In this document: positions 12,493 through 20,143 of the stretch, piece by piece
How positions within the stretch are numbered: the first letter of the stretch is position 1
Layout of the letters: every line of letters starts with the position of its first letter
Origin: an uncultured Oscillospiraceae bacterium
GTDB taxonomy: Bacteria; Bacillota_A; Clostridia; Oscillospirales; Oscillospiraceae
DNA: 26,830 bases
Reading direction: 5' to 3'
Assembly: GCA_900762245.1 (NCBI GenBank)
Contig: CAAFFR010000196.1
Coordinates: 1 to 26,830 of the forward strand
Position numbers and translations under genes: made by a program
The notes under the pieces: model-generated
The model's database searches: none
What the model was told of the DNA's origin: nothing
What the model saw: only the letters and a program-made list of their open reading frames with translations

Positions 12493-13278
12493 ATGTTTGA
12501 TTACCATATGCATTCCCGGGTATCCTTTGACGGGCATGACACCGGCGAAGCCCTTGCACAGGCCGCCCTCAAGGCCGGTCTGAAGGAGATTTGCTTTACG
12601 GATCATCTGGATTATGATCCTCTTGGGCATATGGGCATTATGGCCTTTGACACCGATGCCTACAACGCAGAATATGATGCGCTGGAAGTTCCCGGTCTGA
12701 AAATCCGCCGCGGCTGTGAATTCGGCATGACCCCGGACAACGTTCCCCAGTTCCAGAAGGATCTGCAGCGTCGGCCCTTTGATTTTGTGCTGGGTTCCAT
12801 TCATTTTGTGGATGATCTGGACGTGTATTATCCCGAATGGTGGTCAGGCAAGACCGTTTTTCAGGCAGAGCGGCGGTATCTGGATGCCACGCTGGAAAGC
12901 ATCCGCATCCACGATGACTTCGATGTTCTGGCCCATCTGACCTACATTGCCAAGACCCATTCTCACCCCGCCCCCCGTTCTGTTCCCTATGAAGAACACC
13001 GGGAGGTCATAGACGAGATCCTGCGGACCCTGGCTGCCAAGGGAAAAGGCCTGGAGATAAACTCCAGCGGTGTAGACCGCTGCGGCGGCTTCCTGCCTAC
13101 GGCAGATATTTTCCGCCGGTTCAAAGAACTGGGCGGCGAGATTGTCACCATTGGCTCCGACGCGCATACCGTCAGCCGGGTGGGGCAGTATTCCTTCGAG
13201 GCCTGCGAGATCCTGAAGGATATTTTTGGGGTTGTCTGCACCTTTGAAAACCGGAAGCCGGTCTTCCATAAGCTGTAA
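12493..13278 (+). CDS. PHP-domain histidinol-phosphatase-like hydrolase
   Basis: The 261-residue protein is a PHP-domain metallohydrolase of the HisJ/HisK type. Metal ligands are visible in order: H5-x-H7 (DYHMHSRVS), D37-H38 (FTDHLDYD), a glutamate in RRGCEFG, a histidine in GSIHFVDD, a histidine in LAHLTYI, and GSDAHT. HisJ removes phosphate from L-histidinol phosphate in histidine synthesis. Related PHP phosphatases accept other substrates and no his gene is nearby, so the substrate is open. It overlaps mutY transcriptionally with a two-base gap and has GGGAGGAG upstream; the operon ends at the hairpin at 13288-13321. Confidence 0.88.
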   Translation: MFDYHMHSRVSFDGHDTGEALAQAALKAGLKEICFTDHLDYDPLGHMGIMAFDTDAYNAEYDALEVPGLKIRRGCEFGMTPDNVPQFQKDLQRRPFDFVLGSIHFVDDLDVYYPEWWSGKTVFQAERRYLDATLESIRIHDDFDVLAHLTYIAKTHSHPAPRSVPYEEHREVIDEILRTLAAKGKGLEINSSGVDRCGGFLPTADIFRRFKELGGEIVTIGSDAHTVSRVGQYSFEACEILKDIFGVVCTFENRKPVFHKL

Positions 13279-13287
13279 TCCAATTTA

Positions 13288-13321
13288 ATGTACTGGCCCG
13301 AAAGCGCCAGTACATATTTTT
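13288..13321. terminator. Bidirectional terminator between convergent genes
   Basis: ATGTACTGGC (13288-13297) and GCCAGTACAT (13306-13315) form a 10-bp stem followed by ATTTTTAA. It serves the mutY operon and the convergent gene ending at 13320. Confidence 0.8.
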
Positions 13322-13628
13322 AAGGCAGCACATTGACCTCACTCATCAGCAGCATCCCTGTCAAAACACCCTGAGAAAAGGCAGTCTGCTCATGCTCCAG
13401 GCACAGGTCGCAGACCACCGCAAAAACTGCGTCGTATTCCGCCTGAGAAAGCATGGCCAGGCTTTCCCGCAACTTCTGAAACAGTTCCCGCAGCTGCCGG
13501 GAATCAAAGCTGTTGTGGGCTGCAAAAACGTCATGCAGCAGCTCCAACAAAGACGGCATGGAGTCTGCCTCCTGCACGATGGGATGCGTGTCCAGATAGT
13601 CCAGGACCTGATGGATATGGATTGGCAT
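13320..13628 (-). CDS. Small helical protein, DUF6809-like
   Basis: A 102-residue acidic, all-helical protein: MPIHIHQVLDYLDTHPIVQE, then RQLRELFQKLRESLAMLSQA and SQGVLTGMLLMSEVNVLP. The C-terminal 'AF--GV--GM-LM-EV' helix recalls small clostridial proteins grouped as DUF6809, of unknown function; this is a recollection. AAAGGAG lies eight bases before the ATG at 13628; the in-frame ATG at 13652 lacks a ribosome site. It is divergent from a ribbon-helix-helix gene with overlapping promoters, so that regulator may control it. Confidence 0.65.
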   Translation of the reverse strand: MPIHIHQVLDYLDTHPIVQEADSMPSLLELLHDVFAAHNSFDSRQLRELFQKLRESLAMLSQAEYDAVFAVVCDLCLEHEQTAFSQGVLTGMLLMSEVNVLP

Positions 13629-13675
13629 AAAAATCGCTCCTTTTTGACGCAATTACTTCGTCATTTTTCCATATC

Positions 13676-13704
13676 ATTATAATTCAATGATATAATTTTG
13701 TCAA
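13676..13704. promoter_or_regulatory. Divergent promoters of 13628(-) and 13727(+)
   Basis: On the - strand TTGACA (13699-13704) and TATAAT (13676-13681) are 17 bases apart, a perfect consensus. On the + strand TATAAT lies at 13691-13696 inside that spacer and faces the gene at 13727. A TGACG...CGTCA inverted repeat lies just left of it, near 13644-13662. Confidence 0.75.
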
Positions 13705-13726
13705 TACTGCGTCAGAGGTGAGTCAG

Positions 13727-13912
13727 ATGAAAGATAATCTTCCAAGATACACCCTTCGTATTCCACAAGTATTATTGGATAAAATCGGATATATCGCTGA
13801 TTTCGAGGGGCGAACAAAAAACAAGGAAATTGAGCAGATAATAAAAAAGAGAATTTATGAGTTTGAGCAAGAACACGGTATCATTCCAGAAATGCCTACT
13901 ACATTAGAATAA
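13727..13912 (+). CDS. Ribbon-helix-helix DNA-binding protein
   Basis: The 61-residue protein (MKDNLPRYTLRIPQVLLDKI, then GYIADFEGRTKNKEIEQIIK) shows the Arc/CopG pattern: a strand RYTLRIP, helix LLDKIGYIADFEG, turn RTKN, and helix KEIEQIIKKRIYEFEQEHG. Such proteins bind operators as dimers. AGAGGTG supports the ATG at 13727. No toxin gene follows; the downstream region is a long hairpin. It is more AT-rich than the surrounding housekeeping genes. Confidence 0.8.
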   Translation: MKDNLPRYTLRIPQVLLDKIGYIADFEGRTKNKEIEQIIKKRIYEFEQEHGIIPEMPTTLE

Positions 13913-13920
13913 GCCTCCCC

Positions 13921-13975
13921 GCATGTCATCCTTGGCAGCGCACGAAGTGTGCAGTCGAAGGATGACATGCTTTTT
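13921..13975 (+). terminator. Long hairpin, terminator or intergenic repeat
   Basis: GCATGTCATCCTT (13921-13933) pairs perfectly with AAGGATGACATGC (13958-13970), enclosing a second hairpin GCGCAC/GTGTGC. TTTTTGC follows. It ends the RHH gene. The GTCATCCTT...AAGGATGAC arms resemble dispersed clostridial intergenic repeats. Confidence 0.75.
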
Positions 13976-14143
13976 GCATTTGTTGGTACCCGGCGTGGAA
14001 ACATCCGCGCCCTGCAATTGGTTTTCTGCTTGATCGGCAGCGCTCCGCCAAACCGGTTCCCTACATATTATCGGCACAATCACTCGTCTTTCCGGTGCGT
14101 ACAAATGTCTTTTGCGGATAATTCCGTTTTCTGCCAAAAAATA

Positions 14144-14172
14144 TTGACATTCTATGAATTTCCAATTATACT
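14144..14172 (+). promoter_or_regulatory. Promoter of the esterase/ATP-grasp cluster
   Basis: TTGACA (14144-14149) and TATACT (14167-14172) are 17 bases apart, 48 bases before the ATG at 14221. Confidence 0.8.
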
Positions 14173-14220
14173 AGGGTTTGTATTTTAAAATATTATTGTT
14201 TTTTGGAAGGAAGTCAACCA

Positions 14221-14976
14221 ATGGTTAAAAAATGGGATGTCACCATCCCTAAGCTCTCCGGCGACAAGACCCGTCGGGCCTACATCTGGCTGCCGGAAGA
14301 TTATGAGGAAAACAAGGATAAGCGTTACCCCGTCATGTATATGTTTGACGGACACAACGTTTTCTTTGATGAAGATGCCACCTACGGCAAGTCCTGGGGC
14401 ATGGCAAAATATATGAAGGAAAATCCCAGGGACCTGATTATTGTGGGTGTGGAATGCAACCATGAGGGAAACCGCCGTCTGGTGGAATATGCCCCCATGA
14501 CCTACACCAATTCCGAGCACGGCCACATCAAGGGCAAGGGCAGCATTATGATGAACTGGCTGGTCCGAACCCTGAAGCCCTATGTGGATGAAACTTACCG
14601 CACTCTGCCGGACAGAAAGAACACCATCATCGCCGGTTCCTCCATGGGCGGCCTTATCGCGCTGTACGGCGTGACCGTATACAACCACACCTTCCAGCGG
14701 GCAGCCTGTCTGTCTCCCAGCCTGTGGGTCTCTCCGGGCAAGGTGCTGGAAATGGTGGCCCGTGCCCACATCCGCCGGGATACCACCGTGTATATGGACT
14801 ACGGCGAGCTGGAAATGTTCAACCATGCTGCCACCCAGGAATCCATGATCTCCACCGCCCACCTGCTGCTGACCAAGCGGGTGAATCTGGCATTGCGGAT
14901 CGTCCCCGGCGGCAACCACTCAGAGGCCAGCTGGGAAAAGCAGATCCCTATTTTTATGGAGTGTCTGGGTCTGTAA
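14221..14976 (+). CDS. Esterase D-like alpha/beta hydrolase
   Basis: The 251-residue protein belongs to the putative-esterase family (Fes/EstD-like). YPVMYMFDGHNVFFDE early in the chain, the nucleophile elbow G139-S-S141-M-G143-G (IIAGSSMGGLIALYG) and the late VPGGNHSEASWE histidine complete the expected triad. No signal peptide is seen, so it is cytoplasmic. The substrate is unknown. GGAAGGAAG precedes the ATG. It opens a three-gene cluster with a second hydrolase and an ATP-grasp ligase in the same direction. This suggests that an ester or amide is made by one and trimmed by the others; that is inference. Confidence 0.88.
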   Translation: MVKKWDVTIPKLSGDKTRRAYIWLPEDYEENKDKRYPVMYMFDGHNVFFDEDATYGKSWGMAKYMKENPRDLIIVGVECNHEGNRRLVEYAPMTYTNSEHGHIKGKGSIMMNWLVRTLKPYVDETYRTLPDRKNTIIAGSSMGGLIALYGVTVYNHTFQRAACLSPSLWVSPGKVLEMVARAHIRRDTTVYMDYGELEMFNHAATQESMISTAHLLLTKRVNLALRIVPGGNHSEASWEKQIPIFMECLGL

Positions 14977-14980
14977 AAAT

Positions 14981-15129
14981 GCCTTCCCCTTTGGGGAAGG
15001 TGGCACGGCGCAAGCCGTGACGGAAGAGGTCTGCATCGGGCGGATTCGCCGAAAATGCAGAAAGAATCCGCACCCTCTACCGCACCTCTCCCGCCCCCCT
15101 TCGGGGGCACCCTCCCCAAAGGGGAGGGC
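14981..15129. repeat. GC-rich palindromic intergenic repeat, type A copy 1
   Basis: The 149-bp unit starts GCCTTCCCCTTTGGGGAAGG and ends with CCCTCCCCAAAGGGGAGGGC, so its ends are complementary and each end is itself a hairpin. Inner hairpins include CACGGC/GCCGTG. It fills most of the gap between the two esterase genes. It resembles repeats I recall from gut Clostridia, and is related in form to the copy at 15936-16063. Confidence 0.75.
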
Positions 15130-15171
15130 TTCACACCGCGTTTATTATTTTTTTAGGAGAAATATTTTTTT

Positions 15172-15924
15172 ATGGAAATTCGTTATGAAAAGCATTGGAG
15201 CGGCCATCTGAACCGTTGGATGGAGTTCAAGATTTACGGCAGCACCGGCAAGCCTGTTCTGTTCATCCCCTGCCAGGCTGGCCGTTTCTGGGACTTCGAA
15301 GGCTTCAACATGGACAAGACCTGGGCTCCCTGGATCGAGTCCGGCCAGGTCATGGTGTTCTCCTGCGACTCCATCGACAATGAGGCCTGGGCCGCACTGG
15401 GCGCTGACAAGCGCTGGCGCATTGAGAACCACGAGAAGTGGGTAAGCTACATCACTACTGAGCTGGTCCCCGCTATCAAGCATATCGCCGGTCTGGCCAA
15501 CGGCTACGATCAGGGCATCATGACCTTCGGTGCTTCCATGGGTGCCATGCACGCAGCCAACCTGTACTACCGCCGTCCCGACCTGTTCGACAGCTGCTTC
15601 GCTATCTCCGGCCTGTACGACAACAAGGAATTTTTCGGCGACTACTGCGACGACCTGGTTTACAACAACTGCCCAGCCTTCTATCTGGCCAACATTCCTG
15701 AGGACCATTTCTACATGGATATGTACCGTAACCAGAAGAGCCTGATCGTCATTGGTCAGGGCGCATGGGAAGAGCCCCTGCTGGAATCCACCCGGATGCT
15801 GGACACCGTCTGCTGCCGCAGAGGCATCCCTACCCGCTTCGAGTACTGGGGCCACGATGTCAACCACGACTGGCCCTGGTGGCATAAGATGGTTCCCACC
15901 TACCTGCCCTGGCTGCTGGGTTAA
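15172..15924 (+). CDS. Second alpha/beta hydrolase (putative esterase)
   Basis: The 250-residue protein has the nucleophile motif G120-A-S122-M-G124 (TFGASMGAMHAANLYY), the acid region ALFDSCFAISGLYDNKEF-like, and a C-terminal HDVNHDW histidine segment followed by WHKMVPTYLPWLLG. No signal peptide is visible. It differs clearly from the first hydrolase, having a shorter N-terminal part and an FIPCQAGRFWDFEG segment. AGGAG lies 12 bases before the ATG. Codon use is strongly biased to C-ending codons, suggesting high expression. It sits between the first hydrolase and the ATP-grasp gene, with palindromic repeats on both sides. Confidence 0.85.
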   Translation: MEIRYEKHWSGHLNRWMEFKIYGSTGKPVLFIPCQAGRFWDFEGFNMDKTWAPWIESGQVMVFSCDSIDNEAWAALGADKRWRIENHEKWVSYITTELVPAIKHIAGLANGYDQGIMTFGASMGAMHAANLYYRRPDLFDSCFAISGLYDNKEFFGDYCDDLVYNNCPAFYLANIPEDHFYMDMYRNQKSLIVIGQGAWEEPLLESTRMLDTVCCRRGIPTRFEYWGHDVNHDWPWWHKMVPTYLPWLLG

Positions 15925-15935
15925 TTCACATATTT

Positions 15936-16063
15936 CCTTGCCTCCCTCTCTGAGGGAGGTGGCCGAGCGCAAGCGAGGTCGGAGGGAGTGCCCCTTTCGG
16001 ATGGGTACACTCCCCCAGTCACGCCTTACGGCGTGCCAGCCCCCTCTGTGAGGGGGGCCAAGG
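15936..16063. repeat. GC-rich palindromic intergenic repeat, type A copy 2
   Basis: The 128-bp unit starts CCTTGCCTCCCTCTCTGAGG and ends with CCCCTCTGTGAGGGGGGCCAAGG-like sequence, with complementary ends and inner hairpins (GGGAGTG/CACTCCC and CACGCC/GGCGTG). It separates the second hydrolase from the ATP-grasp gene. Like copy 1, it pairs a hairpin at each end with an outer stem joining the two. Confidence 0.75.
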
Positions 16064-16100
16064 CGTTAACTCGAAAATTATAGACAAGGAGTAGATACAT

Positions 16101-17291
16101 ATGAAGAATTTTGTTTTCATTTCCCCCAACTTTCCTCTGACTTACTGGAAGTTCTGCCGTGAACTGAAGAACAACGGTATGCGTGTTCTGGGTATCGGCG
16201 ACTGCCCCTATGATGATCTGATGCCTGAGCTGAAGGATGCTATGCATGAATACTACAAGGTTTCCTCTCTGGAAAACAGTGACGAGGTTTTCAAGGCTGT
16301 TGCTTTCTTCACCTTCAAGTACGGCAAGATCGACTGGCTGGAATCCAACAACGAATACTGGCTGATGCGTGACGCATGGCTGCGTACCGAGTTCAACATC
16401 ACCACCGGTCCCAAGCTCCACGAGATGGACAAGATCAAGTACAAGTCCGCCATGAAGGAATACTATGCCAAGGCCGGTCTGCCCACTGCCCGTTACCATC
16501 TGGTTGAGGGCCTGGACGACGCTCTGGAGTTCGCTCACATGGTTGGTTACCCTGTCGTTGTCAAGCCCGACAACGGTGTCGGTGCTTCCAACACCTACAA
16601 GCTGAAGTGTGACGAGGATGTCTACTGGTTCATTAACTCCAAGGACGATAACGTCTACATCATGGAAGAGTTCGTCAACGGTTACGTTCAGACCTATGAT
16701 GGCATTGTGGACTCCCAGGGCAACATGCTGTTCGAGTCCGGCAACATCACTCCCCTGTCCCTGATGGACATCGTCAACAACAACGGCGACTCCGTCTACT
16801 ATCTGGTGAAGGAGCTGCCCGAGAAGATCCGTCAGGCAGGTCTGGCTACTGTCAAGTCCTTCGGTGTCAAGTCCCGCTTCATCCACCTGGAGTTCTTCGT
16901 TCTGAACGAGGACCAGGAGGGTCTGGGCAAGAAGGGCGACGTTCTGGGTCTGGAAGTCAACATGCGCCCCGCCGGCGGCTTCACCCCCGAGATGTACAAC
17001 TACTCTCAGGAGACCGACGTTTACAAGATCTGGGCTGACATGATCGCCTTCGACTACAACACCAAGTCCATCGGCAACTCCCACTACTGCGCCTTCTACG
17101 GCCGCCGCGACGGCAAGCAGTACCGTCTGGATGACTACGAAGTCATGATGAAGTACGGTCAGAAGATGGTCATGTGGGGCCGTATCCCCGATGCACTGTC
17201 CGGTGCTATGGCAAACCAGATGTATGTGGCCAACTTCGATACCGAAGAAGAAATGATGGCCTTCTACGAGGACCTGGCTGCTCAGTACTAA
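16101..17291 (+). CDS. ATP-grasp ligase (carboxylate-amine ligase type)
   Basis: This 396-residue protein has an N-terminal Rossmann-like part (KNFVFISPNFPLTYWKFCRE), a central ATP-binding lobe (YPVVVKPDNGVGASNTYKL, then IMEEFVNGYVQTYDGIV) and metal/phosphate-binding residues near LGLEVNMRPAGGFTPEM. ATP-grasp enzymes join a carboxylate to an amine through an acyl-phosphate. The acceptor and donor are unknown. Very strong codon bias suggests high expression. AAGGAG supports the ATG. Together with the two hydrolases upstream it may form a small-molecule or peptide-modification pathway. The gene ends at a terminator at 17309-17338. Confidence 0.88.
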   Translation: MKNFVFISPNFPLTYWKFCRELKNNGMRVLGIGDCPYDDLMPELKDAMHEYYKVSSLENSDEVFKAVAFFTFKYGKIDWLESNNEYWLMRDAWLRTEFNITTGPKLHEMDKIKYKSAMKEYYAKAGLPTARYHLVEGLDDALEFAHMVGYPVVVKPDNGVGASNTYKLKCDEDVYWFINSKDDNVYIMEEFVNGYVQTYDGIVDSQGNMLFESGNITPLSLMDIVNNNGDSVYYLVKELPEKIRQAGLATVKSFGVKSRFIHLEFFVLNEDQEGLGKKGDVLGLEVNMRPAGGFTPEMYNYSQETDVYKIWADMIAFDYNTKSIGNSHYCAFYGRRDGKQYRLDDYEVMMKYGQKMVMWGRIPDALSGAMANQMYVANFDTEEEMMAFYEDLAAQY

Positions 17292-17308
17292 TTTCAGACA
17301 GATGCAAA

Positions 17309-17338
17309 ACACCCGCAGAGCAATCGCTCTGCGGGTGT
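17309..17338. terminator. Terminator of the ATP-grasp gene
   Basis: ACACCCGCAGAGC (17309-17321) and GCTCTGCGGGTGT (17326-17338) form a 13-bp stem with loop AATC. The following T-tract is weak (CTTCATGTT). It lies between convergent genes. Confidence 0.7.
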
Positions 17339-17363
17339 CTTCATGTTGCGTTCCCCTTACCGA

Positions 17364-18242
17364 TTATTCCGTTCGGTTCACGGAGCGTTCAGAATCAAAG
17401 CCCTGGGGGTAGCGGGCTCTCAGCTTGTCGATATTGGCCTTGAAAATATCCTCCAGAGGGATGTCCAAAGCGTAAGCCGTTTCCGCCAGATACCAAGCAA
17501 TATCTCCCAGTTCCTTTGCCAGTTTGGTTTTGTCCAGTTCATGTCCCTGGGCCAGCCACTTTTTTACAATATCGATGGCTTCGCCGGATTCCCCGCACAG
17601 GCCCATGACACCGTTGATAAGAACATCCTTTTTGTTTAAAGCAGGATTCAGGGTGGTCATGGCCAGTTTCTGGTATTTGTTTATCGTCAGATCATTTTTA
17701 TGGGCATTGCAGATTTCATAAACGTCCGCATCATAGCGGATACCCAGCTTTTCATACTTTCCTTCCTCGGTGGCGATCTGGGTCATGCCTGCCTTGCGCA
17801 TTACCGCACCGGAGGCAGGATTCCTGGTCATATGGTCTGCCACGATCCGCTCGATTCCCAGTTCTTCAAAGGCAAACCGGATCACCGCCCGGAGCATTTC
17901 TGTGCCGTAGCCCTGATTCCAGTAGTCACAGCCCAGCATGTAGGCAAAACTGCAGCTTTCCTCTGTTTCGTCAAAGCGCAGCAGTTCAATGAGGCCCATA
18001 AGAGTGTCATCCTCTTTTGTGGTCACACCCCAGCAGTAATAGGGACCTTCTTCGTATCTTTCCAGCTTCCGCTGCAGGCTTTCCAGGCTTTCGCCAATGT
18101 CCTGATGGGGATCAAACAGCATATACCGGGACACGTCCGCATCGCCGAACAGCCGCTCATAATATTCGTAAACATCCTCCAGGCGCAGCTGCCGCAGACA
18201 CAGCCGCTCCGTTTCGATGGGATGAAAGTTTGCATATCGCAT
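17364..18242 (-). CDS. GNAT acetyltransferase fused to a MazG-like pyrophosphohydrolase
   Basis: This 292-residue protein joins two enzymes. Residues about 1-180 are a RimJ/RimL-type GNAT domain (ETERLCLRQLRLEDVYEYYE, acetyl-CoA loop Q110-G-Y-G113-T, then NPASGAVMRKAGM). Residues about 190-285 are a MazG-like domain with the metal-binding pairs E218-x2-E221 and E244-x2-D247 (CGESGEAIDIVKKW, LAKELGDIAWYLAETAYALD). MazG enzymes cut nucleoside triphosphates to monophosphate and pyrophosphate. The frame is continuous and the codon use uniform, so the fusion is real in this sequence. GAAGGAG precedes the ATG. It stands alone, and its substrates cannot be told. Confidence 0.88.
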   Translation of the reverse strand: MRYANFHPIETERLCLRQLRLEDVYEYYERLFGDADVSRYMLFDPHQDIGESLESLQRKLERYEEGPYYCWGVTTKEDDTLMGLIELLRFDETEESCSFAYMLGCDYWNQGYGTEMLRAVIRFAFEELGIERIVADHMTRNPASGAVMRKAGMTQIATEEGKYEKLGIRYDADVYEICNAHKNDLTINKYQKLAMTTLNPALNKKDVLINGVMGLCGESGEAIDIVKKWLAQGHELDKTKLAKELGDIAWYLAETAYALDIPLEDIFKANIDKLRARYPQGFDSERSVNRTE

Positions 18243-18316
18243 ATTCTTCGCTCCTTCTTGTGGATTTTTACCATTATATCCCTGTTTTTTTCAAAAGTCT
18301 ATAGCAAAAACACATC

Positions 18317-18345
18317 TTGATTCTTTTTCCTCCTTTCGCTATAAT
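18317..18345 (+). promoter_or_regulatory. Promoter of the DUF3737 gene
   Basis: TTGATT (18317-18322) and TATAAT (18340-18345) are 17 bases apart, 34 bases before the ATG at 18380. Confidence 0.75.
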
Positions 18346-18379
18346 CTTGTGTGGATTTTACAGCTTATAAGGAGCTTTT

Positions 18380-19228
18380 ATGATATTCAGAAAAGAAATT
18401 ATTGGCAAACAGTTCGATGAAGAACGAGCCCTGTACCATTTGAAAAATACCGATGTGCTGGACTGCAGCTTTGCCGGTCCTGCTGACGGCGAATCGGCCC
18501 TGAAGGAAGCCAGAAACGTCCGTCTGGAAAACTGCACCTTCTCTCTTCGCTATCCTCTGTGGCATACCGAAGGCTTCCAGCTTCATGATTCCAAGCTGGA
18601 GGAAGGCTGCCGGGCACCCATCTGGTACGCCAAGGACGGCACCATCACCGACAGCGACATTCACGGCACCAAGGCCATCCGGGAATGCAGCAACATTAAA
18701 ATCAGCGACTGCACCATTACCTCCGAAGAATTCGGCTGGAAAAGCAGCGGCATCACCGTCACAGACAGCAGCCTTCATGCCCAGTACCTGTTCTTTGACA
18801 GCCGGGATGTGGTACTGGACAAAGTGGAAATGACCGGCAAATACTCCTTCCAGTACATGGAGAATCTGACCATCCGAAATTCCGTGCTGGATACCAAGGA
18901 TGCTTTCTGGCACTCCAAAAACGTTACCGTGGAAAACTCCGTGGTAAAGGGCGAGTACTTAGGCTGGTTCTCCGAGGGTCTGACGCTCATCGGCTGCAAG
19001 ATCGCAGGCACCCAGCCTTTGTGCTACTGCAAAAATCTGACCCTGAAGAACTGCACCATGGAGGGCACCGACCTGGCTTTTGAATATTCCGATGTTCAAG
19101 CCAGCATTCTGGGCCATGTGGATTCCATCAAAAACCCCAGAAGCGGCGAAATCATCCTGGATTCTGTGGATGAAGTCATTATGGAAGACGCCATCATGGA
19201 ATGCACCGGCAAAGTCACCATTCGATAA
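18380..19228 (+). CDS. DUF3737 family right-handed beta-helix protein
   Basis: The 282-residue protein is made of repeated short turns such as NVRLENCTFS, NIKISDCTITS, NLTIRNSVLDT and NLTLKNCTMEG. This is the spacing of a right-handed parallel beta-helix. The N-terminal FDEERALYHLKNTDVLDCSF and the AFWHSKNVTV-type turns match my memory of DUF3737, whose function is unknown. Its members are often annotated simply as beta-helix proteins. No signal peptide is present, so it is cytoplasmic. TAAGGAG precedes the ATG. It is a single-gene unit followed by a large palindromic repeat. Confidence 0.88.
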   Translation: MIFRKEIIGKQFDEERALYHLKNTDVLDCSFAGPADGESALKEARNVRLENCTFSLRYPLWHTEGFQLHDSKLEEGCRAPIWYAKDGTITDSDIHGTKAIRECSNIKISDCTITSEEFGWKSSGITVTDSSLHAQYLFFDSRDVVLDKVEMTGKYSFQYMENLTIRNSVLDTKDAFWHSKNVTVENSVVKGEYLGWFSEGLTLIGCKIAGTQPLCYCKNLTLKNCTMEGTDLAFEYSDVQASILGHVDSIKNPRSGEIILDSVDEVIMEDAIMECTGKVTIR

Positions 19229-19229
19229 C

Positions 19230-19378
19230 AAAAAAGCGTGTTGCAAAATGCGTGTCATTCCAAGCCAGTGCGCACACTGGCGTGGGAATCTCCATAGATT
19301 TCCGAAATCTGAAGGAGATTGCCACACCAGTCCGAGGACTGGTTCGCAATGACAGCATATTTTGCAACACGCTTTTTT
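19230..19378. repeat. Palindromic intergenic repeat, type B copy 1
   Basis: AAAAAAGCGTGTTGCAAAATGC-like sequence at 19230-19251 pairs with its complement at 19355-19378, giving an outer stem of about 20 bp that ends in TTTTTT. Inside are two inverted half-units, TGTCATTCCAAGCCAGTGCG (from 19253) and GATTGCCACACCAGT...ACTGGTTCGCAATGACA (to 19354). It may also terminate transcription of both convergent neighbours. Confidence 0.8.
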
Positions 19379-19380
19379 GC

Positions 19381-20061
19381 TCACAGATAATCCTTATTTT
19401 CCTGTTCCCAGGGTTCCGGAACAGGTTCGGAAGGCTGCCACTGAGGTGCCTCCTCATAGACCGTTCTCTGCTTTCTGGGGGGCATACCCTCATCTTTTTC
19501 CCGGTTGAAGAACAGGAAGAAGGGCTTTGTCACGGGGAACAGCACGCTGAGGACCAGATACAGCACCGCATTAGTGGGGTCCAGAGACTTGTATACATCA
19601 TACAGTGCCATGAAGTAGATCACCGCGTAGGCAAGGGCGATGCCCGCCAAAGGCAGACTGACACCGGCGACACCGATCACAGGGCCCATGATACGGTTCA
19701 GGATCATGGATTCATTGTGAAAGCCTCCAAACAGAACGCTGCCGGCAATGGCAATGCCCAGAACGGTAATCGCCATAGTCAAAAACAGCTTTCCGATATT
19801 CAGCCAAAGCAGCCACTTGCGTTTGGCGCGGTTTTCCCCTTTTACCACATACTGATACTGGTCAGACAGACTGCCCAGCAGCCAGCAGTTGAGCACGGGA
19901 ACCCAGGCAAGCCAGGGCTTGCGCAGTTCCCGGCGGCGGGCAATGCAGTAAATTGCCAGTGCCGTCAGCACATACGCTGCAATTCCAAACAATCCCGATG
20001 GGATACTTCCCAGCAGACTGGGCAGCAGCATAAACAGTTCATTTTCATACACAGGTGCCAT
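19381..20061 (-). CDS. Multi-pass membrane protein of unknown function
   Basis: The 226-residue protein has about four to five membrane segments: about 20-40 (FGIAAYVLTALAIYCIA), 50-66, 84-110 (WLLWLNIGKLFLTMAITVLG), 125-155 and 165-187 (LYLVLSVLFPVTKPFFLFF). A charged, proline-rich cytoplasmic tail of about 35 residues follows (EAPQWQPSEPVPEPWEQENK). I recognise no transporter or enzyme motif. AAGGGAGG precedes the ATG. A weak promoter fits on the - strand (TTGTTA, 17 bases, TACACT) within about 20092-20120. It stands between two type B repeats. Confidence 0.75.
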   Translation of the reverse strand: MAPVYENELFMLLPSLLGSIPSGLFGIAAYVLTALAIYCIARRRELRKPWLAWVPVLNCWLLGSLSDQYQYVVKGENRAKRKWLLWLNIGKLFLTMAITVLGIAIAGSVLFGGFHNESMILNRIMGPVIGVAGVSLPLAGIALAYAVIYFMALYDVYKSLDPTNAVLYLVLSVLFPVTKPFFLFFNREKDEGMPPRKQRTVYEEAPQWQPSEPVPEPWEQENKDYL

Positions 20062-20143
20062 AAAAACGCCTCCCTTTTTCTATCTGGGGATAGTGTAGCA
20101 CAAGACGGTCAAAATAACAAGAAACGAAGTGTGAATTGTGACT

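Larger units (their letters stand above)
13913..14220. other. Intergenic region with hairpin and promoter only
   Basis: No gene is supported here. It holds a long hairpin terminator at 13921-13975, about 165 bases with no recognised feature, a consensus promoter at 14144-14172 and the ribosome site of the esterase gene. Confidence 0.6.

Noticed and set aside
16026..17312. 428-codon open frame antisense to the ATP-grasp gene
   Set aside because: It is a valine- and histidine-rich shadow of a strongly biased coding strand, with no start signals.
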